A DNA stretch of 49,802 nt from PUPG01 sp964463915 (GCA_964463915.1 CAYXEH010000013.1:1-49802); one strand, 5' to 3'. Positions 26,146 through 35,595 are shown, counted from the stretch's first letter. The notes: generated by a model from the sequence alone, not told the origin. Numbers and translations: made by a program.

Positions 26146-29100
26146 TTAAGGTGTTTTAACAGGGAACGGAGGCACAGGGTGGATTTCCTGCTCGTATTCT
26201 TCCATTCGCTCCAGGGCTTCTTCAATGGCACGCTGAAGTTGCTGGTCAATGCCATCAAACTCCATAGCCGGGTCGTTCTCCACGTAAATATCCGGCTCCA
26301 CACCAACGCCTTCAATGATCCAATTTTCCCCCTGGATATCATAGGGAGCAAATTCCGGTTTGGAAAGGGTCGTACCGTCAATAAAAGGCAGTGATCCACG
26401 GATACCAACCACGCCGCCCCAGCTGGTAGTTCCGATCAGGGGCCCCAGGCCCAGTTTTTTGAACTGATATGGGAACAGGTCACCGTCTGAGGCAGAGTAC
26501 TTGTCAATCAGGCAGATTTTCGGCCCCAGATGAATCTGGGCCGGTCGGGTGCCAGGTGCCTGATTCCTTGCCATGGACAACCCGGTAAGTTCTCTGGTCA
26601 GGCGCTCAATGAGCATGGGCGACACATTACCCCCGCCATTTCCTCTTACATCAATAATCAGGGCCTCTTTGCGAAGTTGCGGATAAAAGTGTTTTACAAA
26701 CTCATTCAGACCACCAGGCCCCATATCCGGCACATGAAGGTATCCCACTCTGCCATCGGTTGCTTCGCTGACCTTTCGGATATTTTCCTGGACCCAGTTA
26801 TAATAATACAGGTCTGATTCATCAGCCACGGGTTTGACGATGACCTTCCGGGCACCTTCAGTGCCGGGAGAATCATTCAGGGTCAGTTCCACCTGCTGAC
26901 CCGCTTTCCCGATGAGTGACCGGTAAATATTGTCCATCGTGTTGGTGGGCGCTCCGTTTACTTCAATTATATATTCTCCTTCATCCGCCTCAACGCCCAG
27001 CTCAGTCAGGGGCGAGCGCCGTGAAGACTGCCAGTTCTCTCCATCCAGTATCCGGTCAATACGGTAATAACCGGACTCGTGCTGACTCAGCTCCGCTCCG
27101 AGCAGGCCCATGGGAATACGTTCCACTTCCGATACATCACCACCCCCCACATAGGCATGACCGACGCTCAGTTCACTCACGAGCTCACCCGTTACATAAG
27201 TCAGGTCAAAGCGGTTATTTACATAATCTACCAAAGGACGGTATTTTTCTTTCATGGCCTCCCAATCCACACCGTGCATATTCGGGGCATAGAAAAAGTC
27301 GCGCATCTGTCGCCAGGTCTCTTCATAAATCTGCATCCATTCCTCATGCATATTTACCCACACTTTCATATTGGAAAGATTCACAAAATCATCCACCGAA
27401 AAGGGAGAACGAGGCAGGTCAATCACACTGTAACGCCCCCTGGCCCGAACCAGCATTTTACTTTTATCCGCACTGATGTCAAAGCCGCTAACGCTTGCCA
27501 GTTCATTTTCTTTACGGCTATCCATATTAAACATCATCAGGTTGGAACCTTTCATATAATAAATATGATTGCCAATGGTCTGAATATTCCCATAATTGGA
27601 CACATCCACAGGTAACACCGCAATGCGGTTACTGATGTTCTCCTTGTCAATCTCCACCCGGAGCTCCTCATTGTTGCCACCGTTATTATTATTATTTCCG
27701 TTCTTGTCCAGGTCAACCTCATCATTTTCATATTCCAGGAAGGAAGACACATCCTCCCTCAGGGTCACAAAATAGATCCGGCTCATGGAGGTATAGGCGA
27801 AATTCCATTCCACCCTGCTGTAGATGGGATTGAAATCACGATTTGACACGAAAAACAAATACTTTCCCTGGTCGCAGAACGCAGGACTGGAAGACACATA
27901 CCAGCCATCAGTCACAGGGAAACCTTCGCCTTCTTCGGTATCGAAGACGAAAACCCGGTTGTAGTGTTCAATTTCAGGACGGGTATACGTAAGCCAGCGG
28001 CTGTCGGGCGACCAGCTGTACTGCCTGATCTCGCCAGCCTCAGCCTGATCCACCATTGTCACCTCTTTGGATTCCACATCCACATACTGAAGCCTGAGTT
28101 CTTTATCAGACCACATAATCTTTGTTGCATCCGGAGACCAGCGCAGATTGTATTTATACGTATCTGCATCAGTAGTCAGCCGGATCGGATCCTCTCTTCC
28201 GCACTGAGACCTGATATAGATCTCATCTTCTCCTGTTTCATCGGAAATATAGGCAATATATTGCCCGTCAGGAGACCATGTCACATTTCTCTCGTGCACA
28301 CCGGAAGTTTTCGTAAGGTTGCGGGTAACTCCGCTTTCTGCAGGTACACTCCAAACGTCTCCGCGGGCACCAAAGGCCATCCGGCTTCCGTCGGGAGCCA
28401 GGGAGGAACTACGGATCATATCCGACGCATCTTTGTACTGATCACGTCCCAGGGCCAGATCCTGGGAGATCATAATTTGTAAACGTTCCACGGCCTCGGT
28501 ATCCAGGTCAAATAAATGCAGGTGCCCGCCATTTTCGAAAATGATCGCATCATCACCCAAAGACGGGAATTTAATATCAAACTCCTCAAAATGGGTCAGC
28601 TTCCTGGTCTGTTCACTGCCCAGGTCATACACAAACAAGTTGGCTCTTCCATCGCGGTCGGAAACAAAATAGACCTTATCCTCCACCCACATGGGAGAAA
28701 AGTCCTGTGATTGATTATCCGTCAGGTTCACCGTAGAACGATCGCTCAAATCATGCAGCCAGACATCGTCGGCCATGCCACCTTCATAATACTTCCAGGT
28801 ACGAAACTCCCTGAAAACCCTGTTGTATACAAACCGTTCCCCGTCATCCGAATAACTGATCCAACCACCTTCCGGCACAGGAACCTGTTCCGGCATCCCA
28901 CCATCGATATTCACCAGGTACAACTCCCCCTTAAAGGCGTTAAATGAACGTTTCCGTGATCGGAAGACAATATGCTCATTGTCTTTCCATCCCATCACAA
29001 TATTATTGGGTCCCATCCGGTCCGACAAGTCATCCCGGCCAAGGGTGGCAGTAAAAGTAAGCCGTTCAGGCACTCCCCCGCCTGCAGGCATCAGGTAAAC

Positions 29101-29367
29101 TTCCGTATTTCCGTCATACTGGCCGGTAAAAGCAATATGCTCTCCGTCCGGGCTGAATCGGGCAAACATCTCGTATCCCTGGTGGCTGGTCATTTTACGG
29201 GCGAGGCCGCCATCCCTGCTTACCGTGTACAGATCACCGGCATAGGAAAACACCACCTGATCTCCGTGCACAGCAGGGAAACGCAAAAGGCGGGCTTCTT
29301 CAGTCTCCTGTGCAGAAGTCATCACAGGCAACAGACAACAAATCAGTATTGTAAACAATTTTTTCAT
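26146..29367 (-). CDS. tricorn protease homologue, S41 family, secreted
   Basis: A 1073-residue peptidase. A signal peptide (MKKLFTILICCLLPVMTSAQ) is followed by a TolB/WD40-like beta-propeller region (about 25-660) with repeated WSPDG-type blades (RFSPDGEHIAF, WSPDGQYIAY, WSPDSRWLTY). A helical bundle and a PDZ-like domain (about 770-850) precede the S41 core: LSVGHAYVGGG (catalytic His region), GGGNVSPMLIERL and KYSASDGDLFPYQ with the nucleophile Ser. It probably trims peptides in the periplasm. The frame extends to 29403, but the signal peptide fixes the start at 29367. An Asn-rich low-complexity loop (NGNNNNNGGNN) sits between propeller blades. Confidence 0.93.
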   Translation of the reverse strand: MKKLFTILICCLLPVMTSAQETEEARLLRFPAVHGDQVVFSYAGDLYTVSRDGGLARKMTSHQGYEMFARFSPDGEHIAFTGQYDGNTEVYLMPAGGGVPERLTFTATLGRDDLSDRMGPNNIVMGWKDNEHIVFRSRKRSFNAFKGELYLVNIDGGMPEQVPVPEGGWISYSDDGERFVYNRVFREFRTWKYYEGGMADDVWLHDLSDRSTVNLTDNQSQDFSPMWVEDKVYFVSDRDGRANLFVYDLGSEQTRKLTHFEEFDIKFPSLGDDAIIFENGGHLHLFDLDTEAVERLQIMISQDLALGRDQYKDASDMIRSSSLAPDGSRMAFGARGDVWSVPAESGVTRNLTKTSGVHERNVTWSPDGQYIAYISDETGEDEIYIRSQCGREDPIRLTTDADTYKYNLRWSPDATKIMWSDKELRLQYVDVESKEVTMVDQAEAGEIRQYSWSPDSRWLTYTRPEIEHYNRVFVFDTEEGEGFPVTDGWYVSSSPAFCDQGKYLFFVSNRDFNPIYSRVEWNFAYTSMSRIYFVTLREDVSSFLEYENDEVDLDKNGNNNNNGGNNEELRVEIDKENISNRIAVLPVDVSNYGNIQTIGNHIYYMKGSNLMMFNMDSRKENELASVSGFDISADKSKMLVRARGRYSVIDLPRSPFSVDDFVNLSNMKVWVNMHEEWMQIYEETWRQMRDFFYAPNMHGVDWEAMKEKYRPLVDYVNNRFDLTYVTGELVSELSVGHAYVGGGDVSEVERIPMGLLGAELSQHESGYYRIDRILDGENWQSSRRSPLTELGVEADEGEYIIEVNGAPTNTMDNIYRSLIGKAGQQVELTLNDSPGTEGARKVIVKPVADESDLYYYNWVQENIRKVSEATDGRVGYLHVPDMGPGGLNEFVKHFYPQLRKEALIIDVRGNGGGNVSPMLIERLTRELTGLSMARNQAPGTRPAQIHLGPKICLIDKYSASDGDLFPYQFKKLGLGPLIGTTSWGGVVGIRGSLPFIDGTTLSKPEFAPYDIQGENWIIEGVGVEPDIYVENDPAMEFDGIDQQLQRAIEEALERMEEYEQEIHPVPPFPVKTP

Positions 29368-29411
29368 GGTGAAAAAGTTTTGGTTAGTTGAATGAATAAA
29401 CAATCAGGTAA

Positions 29412-29419
29412 CAAATATA
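29412..29419 (-). promoter_or_regulatory. promoter -7 box candidate for the tricorn-like gene
   Basis: The minus strand has TATATTTG, a perfect TAnnTTTG box, 45 bp before the start codon. A T-run 17-20 bp further upstream could serve as the -33 element. Confidence 0.45.
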
Positions 29420-29558
29420 ACTTTTTATGGAATAAAAAAGCGGTGAGTTATTGAGTGAACAATTCTTTCCTTTACACGTTAATCATTTGCGCATCCAGTC
29501 AGGATACGCACCGTACAAATAATTATTCATTTAAAAACCCATTCAAATTTTATAACCT

Positions 29559-30254
29559 ATGGAAGAACAAAATCAAGCACAAGAGGAACAAAGCAGGCTG
29601 CCACTGATCGGAGATCCGGCACCTTCCTTTAAAGCCAAAACCACCATGGGTCCCATCAATTTTCCGGAGGACTACAAAGGAAAATGGGTGATCCTGTTCA
29701 GTCATCCGGCTGATTTTACCCCGGTGTGTACCACAGAGTTTATGACCTTTGCCACCATGCAGGAAGACTTCCGGAAGTTAAACACCGAACTCATAGGGCT
29801 TTCAATCGACAGCATTTATGCACACATTGCCTGGCTCCGCACCATTAAAGAAAAAATTGAATTCAAGGGAATGAAGAACGTGGAGGTCAACTTCCCGGTA
29901 ATTGAAGACCTTAAAATGCACGTATCCAGAAAATTCGGAATGATCCATTCAAACTCCTCCACCACACAGGCTGTCAGAGCTGTATTCATCATGGACCCGG
30001 ATTCGAATGTACGCGCCATTCTCTATTACCCCCTTAGCACAGGCCGGAACATGGACGAGATCAAGCGAATGATCATTGCCATGCAGAAAGCCGACAAAGA
30101 GCAGATCGCCACGCCAGCCAACTGGCAACCAGGTGACGATGTGATCGTACCTCCTCCGGGATCCTGCGGAACAGCCAGAGACAGGGTTGACAGCAAGGAT
30201 GATGACCAGTATTGCCTGGATTGGTTCATGTGTTTCCGTAAGGAGAAGAAATAA
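29559..30254 (+). CDS. peroxiredoxin, Prx6/AhpC-TSA family
   Basis: A 231-residue thiol peroxidase reducing hydrogen peroxide or organic peroxides. The peroxidatic Cys57 is in FTPVCTTEF; the GLSIDSIYAHIAWL and QAVRAVFIMDP segments match the Prx6 group. The C-terminus has three further Cys (GSCGTARDR, QYCLDWFMCF), one of which could be the resolving residue. The N-terminus is Gln/Glu-rich and lacks a signal peptide, so it is cytosolic. It is monocistronic, closed by a strong terminator at 30317-30357. Confidence 0.93.
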   Translation: MEEQNQAQEEQSRLPLIGDPAPSFKAKTTMGPINFPEDYKGKWVILFSHPADFTPVCTTEFMTFATMQEDFRKLNTELIGLSIDSIYAHIAWLRTIKEKIEFKGMKNVEVNFPVIEDLKMHVSRKFGMIHSNSSTTQAVRAVFIMDPDSNVRAILYYPLSTGRNMDEIKRMIIAMQKADKEQIATPANWQPGDDVIVPPPGSCGTARDRVDSKDDDQYCLDWFMCFRKEKK

Positions 30255-30316
30255 GTTCATTCTCCCTCCCTGAAGGGAGATCAGCTACGCCTTTGATGGC
30301 GTTTTACGCAAGTAAA

Positions 30317-30357
30317 GAGGACAAAAATCCACGTTGGATTATTTGTCCTCTTTTTTT
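30317..30357 (+). terminator. intrinsic terminator after the peroxiredoxin gene
   Basis: GAGGACAAA pairs with TTTGTCCTC, extended by AATCC/GGATT inside, followed immediately by seven Ts. Two small hairpins lie between the stop codon and this stem. Confidence 0.92.
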
Positions 30358-30459
30358 ATTCCTTCCCATGCACCGATCCTCATATTCATACCAAAAGCCC
30401 ATGGTGAATGAAAACAGCGGTACACAGATAAAGAAATTCAATACGAGGGTAAGATTATA

Positions 30460-30490
30460 TTTGCAAGATACAATAAATCTCGTAACTTTG
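30460..30490 (+). promoter_or_regulatory. Bacteroidetes-type promoter of the TM2 gene
   Basis: TTTG at 30460-30463, 19 bp spacer, TAACTTTG at 30483-30490: an exact match to TTTG-N19-TAnnTTTG. The start codon is about 33 bp after the likely transcription start. Confidence 0.82.
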
Positions 30491-30529
30491 TAGACGAAGT
30501 TAACTTGTCGAACAACCAAAACCTTGACT

Positions 30530-30952
30530 ATGAGTAGATTTATCCTCTCCGTCTTGTTCCTTTTCCTGGGGGCTGCAGCTGTCCAGGGAAACACAAGTGA
30601 TTATTTTCTGGACCATTCGGCCGTAGATCAGCTGTTTGCTGAGGCTGTTGAAGTCGATCCGCTGGCCATGCACAGCATGGCTCCCACAGTAGCCGCAATG
30701 CAAGACAACAATGTAACCATTGCAGCCCATGACAAAGACCCGGCAATTGCATTTATCCTTGCCTGGTTTGTGGGACCGCTGGGAATTCACCGTGCCTACC
30801 TGGGTACCTCCACAGGTACCATCGTCGGGTATATCCTGACACTCGGGGGATGCGGTATTGTCGCCTTTGTTGACTGGGTTGTCCTGCTAATTGGCCTGGT
30901 CAATGATGACATCGACCAATATGTGGATAATCCAAGTTTCTTTATGTGGTAG
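30530..30952 (+). CDS. TM2 domain membrane protein
   Basis: A 140-residue protein with an N-terminal signal peptide or anchor (MSRFILSVLFLFLGAAAVQG), a short polar region and a C-terminal TM2 domain: AIAFILAWFVGPLGIHRAYL then two membrane spans. The family function is unknown. Start is the ATG at 30530; the TTG two codons earlier is unlikely. It has its own promoter. Its stop lies one base from the stop of the convergent TPR-like gene, which itself ends in a related PGxGxxYAG membrane module. Confidence 0.88.
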   Translation: MSRFILSVLFLFLGAAAVQGNTSDYFLDHSAVDQLFAEAVEVDPLAMHSMAPTVAAMQDNNVTIAAHDKDPAIAFILAWFVGPLGIHRAYLGTSTGTIVGYILTLGGCGIVAFVDWVVLLIGLVNDDIDQYVDNPSFFMW

Positions 30953-30953
30953 G

Positions 30954-31850
30954 TTAGCGGTCTGAACGCGCAATCTCAGCCACATCAAAAAGAAATGCAG
31001 CAACAGCCGCGCGGGTTTTTTCCCGGCGGCTTTTTTCATAGGCCTCCGCATACATCCCGGCCTGCCTGATGCCCCCAAAATAAAAGGCCTGAAAAGGTCC
31101 CAATCCGGCGAAAACCGAGGCAATATAATACCCATTCCAGGCCATCAGGGCAAACGCACCCAATGAAACAAGCTGAGAGGCCACATTAAGTGCGCCCCAT
31201 CCCGGTTCACCGGCATATAACTGCCCTGCACCGGGTACAAATGTAGACCACATTCTGGCTTTTTCCGGATCCCGGGAGCCCTTTCTTCCGGCTTCAAGGA
31301 GGATGGTATCATATTCGGCAACCATTTGTTGAGCCAACTGCGGGTCATCTGCATAAGACATCACCCAGTCATGAAGATGATCCCCCAGCTCATCCCACTG
31401 CTGAAGTTCAGCAAGAATAAGCCCCTCAAGCAGATAAACACGCTGCCCGGAATCCTGTCCGAAATGATGCCTGAACTGCTGCAACAATCCATAAGCATCA
31501 TCCGGGTTGCCATCCATATAAGCGCAAAATGCCATTTCATACAGCAGTTCCCTGCGCAAAGCGTCTTCGCCCCGAAAAGTCAGGGAACGACGCAGGTCCC
31601 CGAGAGCCTTCCCGTATTCTCCAAGCTGTTTCAGTGCCTGGGCTTTTTTAAGGTTGGCATTAACTCTTGAGTCAGCTGCATTCGCTTCAAAATAAACCCG
31701 TTCAAAAGCAATGGACGCCTCAAAATACGCTCCCGAAACAAACAGGCTGTCTGCCCGCCTCATAAGATCTTCAGTCTGTGCAGTGACCCCTTTAGAAAGC
31801 GTTCCGCAAAGGGATATGCATATCAAACAAAATACGTTGATCCAGTTCAT
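30954..31850 (-). CDS. secreted TPR-like protein with C-terminal PGxGxxYAG membrane module (copy B)
   Basis: A 298-residue protein. The start at 31850 gives a signal peptide (MNWINVFCLICISLCGTLSK); the open frame upstream is not coding. Residues about 28-200 are helical repeats of TPR type (QALKQLGEYGKALGDLRRSL, ELLYEMAFCAYMDGNPDDAY). The C-terminus has STFVPGAGQLYAGEPGWG and two or three hydrophobic stretches, as in TM2/DUF5683-like membrane tails. It overlaps the previous gene by 59 bp in another frame, an unusually long overlap, and shares its whole architecture, so the two are likely tandem paralogues. No function is known to me. Confidence 0.7.
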   Translation of the reverse strand: MNWINVFCLICISLCGTLSKGVTAQTEDLMRRADSLFVSGAYFEASIAFERVYFEANAADSRVNANLKKAQALKQLGEYGKALGDLRRSLTFRGEDALRRELLYEMAFCAYMDGNPDDAYGLLQQFRHHFGQDSGQRVYLLEGLILAELQQWDELGDHLHDWVMSYADDPQLAQQMVAEYDTILLEAGRKGSRDPEKARMWSTFVPGAGQLYAGEPGWGALNVASQLVSLGAFALMAWNGYYIASVFAGLGPFQAFYFGGIRQAGMYAEAYEKSRREKTRAAVAAFLFDVAEIARSDR

Positions 31851-32721
31851 GGTTAAACTCCTGATTAGTTCGTCTGGCAGCGGCAACACTACCCACGATA
31901 TTACCCACATAAAATGCTCCGGCGGCTGAGGCAGATAACACGAACAATACACTGTCCGGGCCGGATCCCCTGTAAAAATCAAACGCAGTTAAGCCCAAAG
32001 CAGCCACATACAAAAACCCTGCGACTCCTTCCGCTGTTTTCCCTGCATATATTTTACCAAGCCCGGGCACAGCAGCAGACAACATCCCGGCCAATAGAGG
32101 AGAAGAAGAGCGATGATTCCTTAACTGGTCATAATGATGCTCCATTTGATTCTCTTCTGCTGCCGTCACATGGTGGTTGCCTGAAAACATACCGGCATGT
32201 GACCGGTATTGCTCAAAGTCTCTTTCCAGCAGGGCTATTCCTCCCAGCTGCAGGCGTTTCAGGGCCTGATGCATTTTACCCGGGTCTTCATCGGTTAGTT
32301 CCAGCACTTCCTTTGCCCGCCCTGTATGTCCAACATGGGCAAGGTTATAAGCCGCAAAAAAACGTGATTTACTATAAACCGGGCTCTCTTTACTGACTTC
32401 CAGCAGAAACTCCGCAGACAGGTCCAGAGATTTCTGCTGATAATGCACCCAGCCCGTCAGATAATTCAACGAATCACGCTGATGAGCGTTTTGCGGCACA
32501 AGTCTTTCAAGAAGAAAAAGGCTTTCCCTGTAATCTCCCCGGCCGATCAGATAACGGATAAAGTCCACTTCCCTGCTCCAGGAACTGTCTTGCCTGGTAA
32601 ACGATCCTGCACACTCCAGGTGCGCAATCCCGTCAGGGGCATTAAGGAAATTGCCGGAGTCACTTGAATAAACCGACAACCCATTCAGAAGCAATAAGAC
32701 AGCAAGCAGGTGTTTAATCAT
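31792..32721 (-). CDS. secreted TPR-like protein with C-terminal PGxGxxYAG membrane module (copy A)
   Basis: A 309-residue protein: signal peptide (MIKHLLAVLLLLNGLSVYSS), a helical TPR-like region about 50-200 (SLFLLERLVPQ, YLTGWVHYQQKSLDLSAEFL), then SAAVPGLGKIYAGKTAEGVA and hydrophobic segments ending near VGNIVGSVAAARR. The start ATG overlaps the yidD stop in ATGATTAA, an 8-bp overlap that suggests translational coupling. It pairs with copy B downstream. The combination with yidD points to an envelope role, perhaps in membrane-protein or lipoprotein handling; this is inference. Confidence 0.72.
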   Translation of the reverse strand: MIKHLLAVLLLLNGLSVYSSDSGNFLNAPDGIAHLECAGSFTRQDSSWSREVDFIRYLIGRGDYRESLFLLERLVPQNAHQRDSLNYLTGWVHYQQKSLDLSAEFLLEVSKESPVYSKSRFFAAYNLAHVGHTGRAKEVLELTDEDPGKMHQALKRLQLGGIALLERDFEQYRSHAGMFSGNHHVTAAEENQMEHHYDQLRNHRSSSPLLAGMLSAAVPGLGKIYAGKTAEGVAGFLYVAALGLTAFDFYRGSGPDSVLFVLSASAAGAFYVGNIVGSVAAARRTNQEFNHELDQRILFDMHIPLRNAF

Positions 32722-33196
32722 AAGCACTTTTGGTATAAATGCCGGTATCTTCCATCACTTTTCCCGAGGCTTCATCAATGTGCATAGGATGAATATCAAA
32801 AGCGGCAATCCTGTTGCAGCGCATCAGGCGGTCAGCCGTTGCCGCCACCCCCTTTAGCAGCCCGAAGTCTCTTATCAATTCCTGGCTGAAGCCCGAACAA
32901 GTCGGATGATACAGGCACTTAGACGGAAGCTGTGGAGACACAAAACGCTGATATATATACATCATTCCCCCGAGCGACAGACGAACAGGGTTAAGACGCG
33001 AGATCATACGGTCACTTCCTGCCTCCATAAAAGAAACGCCCGATTTGCCGGGGTCAGCCTGGGAAGACTCATGGCGGGTGCGAAGCAATTCGCTGTCATC
33101 TAAAGGCTTATCGGCAAACCCATTTGAAGCAAAAAGCATCAGACAGATAAACCATAAACCACTGCTGAAAAATTTATTCAAGGATACGTGCATCAT
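32714..33196 (-). CDS. yidD: YidD family protein with signal peptide and extensions
   Basis: A 160-residue protein. The YidD core is clear: YIYQRFVSPQLPSKCLYHPT, then CSGFSQELIRDFG and MRCNRIA with the conserved Cys residues. Ordinary YidD is about 70-90 residues and helps YidC insert membrane proteins. This one has an N-terminal signal peptide (LNKFFSSGLWFICLMLFASN), a 40-residue linker and a C-terminal tail of about 30 residues, so it may act from the periplasmic face. It overlaps the LolA-like gene by 23 bp and copy A by 8 bp. Start is 33196, or the next codon. Confidence 0.85.
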   Translation of the reverse strand: MMHVSLNKFFSSGLWFICLMLFASNGFADKPLDDSELLRTRHESSQADPGKSGVSFMEAGSDRMISRLNPVRLSLGGMMYIYQRFVSPQLPSKCLYHPTCSGFSQELIRDFGLLKGVAATADRLMRCNRIAAFDIHPMHIDEASGKVMEDTGIYTKSAYD

Positions 33197-33884
33197 CAGG
33201 AACCTTAAAATCAAACCAGGGACTCTCCGCCTCACGATTAATCATTATTTCGGATAACCGCACACGGCTCACAATGGAATCACCAGAGGCCAGATAATTA
33301 AACTCTGTGATGGAACGAGGCAGGATGAGATCGGAGAATATCTCATATTCATCATAGTACACCTTCTTAACAAGGGTACCCCCGGCATCGAAATAGCCCA
33401 CATACACAGGCATATAATCATCGTGCACCAGCTCAATATGTGAAAACAGGTGCGTCAGCGAAGAGGGAGGATTCCAGCGTGTGATCATCAATCCATCTTC
33501 GAAATCGGTCCGGCTGTTTGTAAATCCCATCTCGCGCAAACCGAGATCCTGGATTCTGCCGCTCAGAAAATAATACACCAGGTTATTCTCCGAGCTGTAC
33601 TCCACACTTTGGGTACGATAGACCGAATTCTCCTCCTCGTCATATATGGTGAGTTCGCCGTGGCGGTTGGTGATCATCACCTGCCCGGCCGGTTTTTCAA
33701 ATTTGGTAATCAGTTTCCCCTCATAGGCTTCATAAAAAAGCCGGGCTTCCACAGTGGCCACTTTCCCATCCTGTAACTGCCTGCTCTCCAAACGCAAAAC
33801 AATCCGGTCGGGCGAAAAAAGATTAAACCCGCACAACAGAACGAATAGAACAAAAACAGCAAATAAGGTCAGACGCATGCGCAT
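33174..33884 (-). CDS. LolA-like periplasmic protein (putative)
   Basis: A 236-residue protein with a signal peptide or N-terminal anchor (MRMRLTLFAVFVLFVLLCGF) and a beta-rich body with segments such as ATVEARLFYEAYEGKLITKF, GQVMITNRHGELTIYDEEEN and LPRSITEFNYLASGDSIVSR, reminiscent of the LolA/LolB lipoprotein-carrier fold. The match is by pattern only. It begins 10 bp after the sensor kinase stop and overlaps yidD by 23 bp. Start at 33884; the frame to 33929 overlaps the kinase gene. Confidence 0.6.
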   Translation of the reverse strand: MRMRLTLFAVFVLFVLLCGFNLFSPDRIVLRLESRQLQDGKVATVEARLFYEAYEGKLITKFEKPAGQVMITNRHGELTIYDEEENSVYRTQSVEYSSENNLVYYFLSGRIQDLGLREMGFTNSRTDFEDGLMITRWNPPSSLTHLFSHIELVHDDYMPVYVGYFDAGGTLVKKVYYDEYEIFSDLILPRSITEFNYLASGDSIVSRVRLSEIMINREAESPWFDFKVPDDARILE

Positions 33885-33894
33885 AGCTGAAATA

Positions 33895-35424
33895 TTATTT
33901 CCACAAAACAATCCGGAAAGTGGTCCCATTATTCAGGGATGAATGCTTAACGAATAATTTCCCGTTGTGATAATTTTCAATAATCCGTTTACTGAGCGAC
34001 AACCCGAGCCCCCAGCCGCTTTTCTTACTTGTATAACCAGGATTAAAGATGGTTTTTTGTTTGGATACCGGAATGCCTTTCCCATCATCGGAGATATCCA
34101 CAGCAACATGGTCCTTATAATCCTCCACAGACACATAAATACTGCCTGCGCCCTGCATGGCATCCACGGCATTTTTGATAATATTCTCCACAACCCATCC
34201 AAACAGGCTGGCATTTAAGGGAACTCTAACCATCTTATCAGGGGTTGCCACATTGAAAGAGACTTTTTTCGGCATTCTGCGCTTCATGTACTCCACCACC
34301 TCATTGAGGGTGTTCATTATATTCTCCGGGACCAACTCAGGGGAAGATCCGATTTTGGAAAAACGCTCTGTAATATTTTCAAGCCGCTTCACATCTTTGG
34401 AGATCTCTGCAATGGTTGCTTCATCCACCCCTTTCATTTTGAGTAACTCCACCCAGGCAATCAGCGAAGACAGGGGTGTTCCCAGCTGATGTGCTGTTTC
34501 CTTCGACATCCCCACCCACACCTGGTTTTGTTCGGCATTGCGGGCCATGCTGAATAACAGGTAAGCAACAAACAGGAAAATCCCGATGGCCAGAAATTGC
34601 GCCAGAGGATAATAACGCAATTGGGTCAACAGGAAAGAACTGGTATAATACACATAACAGCGACCGTAATCAGGAAGATTAATCGAAAGGTATTTGTTAT
34701 CCCCCGCCATGGAGGCGATGAGTTCCCGGACCTGCGCTTCATCCTCCATATCCACCCCTTCAATATTGCCATGCGCGATAAGCTCCCGGTGCGAGTTATC
34801 CACGACAATGACCGGCACATTGGCAGAATTGACGACCAGGTCGGAAATAAAAGTATCCAGAAGATCATCCATCACATCTCTCAGGTCTGTATACACTTTG
34901 GAGTCGCGATAATAAATATAGCGCCTTCCGCTTATAATCCGGAATGTCATGGGAGGGTGGGCGGAGAAATAATCTGCCAGTTCTCCGGTCAGCCTTTCAG
35001 CATTCTGCAGATGTGGGGGCAGATTACTGCTCGATATCACTTCTCCCCGCTCATCAGTGAGCACCAGCGGGATGGTGGTATTACTCTCCAGGATATTGGT
35101 ATACAAAGTAAGGGCCTCCCGGTCAACTACTTCCCTGTTCAAACGATTATATACCTGGGTCAGCAACTCCACCCGTTTATGTTCCTCTTCACGTATTATA
35201 TCAAAAAGCCTTTCACTATCCTGAAGCAGTGTTTCTCTTTTGCGGATGGCATCCGCCCATAATTCTACCCGCTGGCGTTCATCACGGGAAATTTTCCGCA
35301 CCATAATATCCGTATAATACAGGGAGGCAAGCACAATAACTGCTGCAAAAGCCAGCAGGTACAACTTCCATCGCTGCTTCTTCGAGTAAATCTCGAATCC
35401 CCTTATTTTATTGAACAATCCCAA
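33895..35424 (-). CDS. sensor histidine kinase (orphan)
   Basis: A 509-residue membrane kinase. Membrane spans at about 20-37 and 274-293 bracket a periplasmic sensor of about 235 residues. The HisKA phospho-acceptor is His312 in SKETAHQLGTPLSSLIAWVE. The ATPase domain has the N-box NIIKNAVDAM, G1 DDGKGIP and G2 GWGLGLSLSKRII. No response regulator gene lies beside it. It heads the minus-strand run with the LolA-like and yidD genes, suggesting it senses an envelope state that those genes serve. Confidence 0.93.
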   Translation of the reverse strand: MGLFNKIRGFEIYSKKQRWKLYLLAFAAVIVLASLYYTDIMVRKISRDERQRVELWADAIRKRETLLQDSERLFDIIREEEHKRVELLTQVYNRLNREVVDREALTLYTNILESNTTIPLVLTDERGEVISSSNLPPHLQNAERLTGELADYFSAHPPMTFRIISGRRYIYYRDSKVYTDLRDVMDDLLDTFISDLVVNSANVPVIVVDNSHRELIAHGNIEGVDMEDEAQVRELIASMAGDNKYLSINLPDYGRCYVYYTSSFLLTQLRYYPLAQFLAIGIFLFVAYLLFSMARNAEQNQVWVGMSKETAHQLGTPLSSLIAWVELLKMKGVDEATIAEISKDVKRLENITERFSKIGSSPELVPENIMNTLNEVVEYMKRRMPKKVSFNVATPDKMVRVPLNASLFGWVVENIIKNAVDAMQGAGSIYVSVEDYKDHVAVDISDDGKGIPVSKQKTIFNPGYTSKKSGWGLGLSLSKRIIENYHNGKLFVKHSSLNNGTTFRIVLWK

Positions 35425-35595
35425 GCCAGTCCTGTGTTAGCATATAATTTCCCGGAAATTCTTTCCCAAAAGTATAACTTTTGTATCACATGAAGGGATG
35501 ATTCAGGAGAGAACTGAGGCAGGCCCGAAAAAAATGTCCCGGAACATATATTGATATTCGTTACTTTTGCCTCAGGAATCTGAAAAAGCCCCGAA

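Noticed and set aside
26029..26408. Open frame of 159 codons on minus overlapping the tricorn-like gene end
   Set aside because: It is out of frame with the S41 protein and made partly from the dispersed repeat region.
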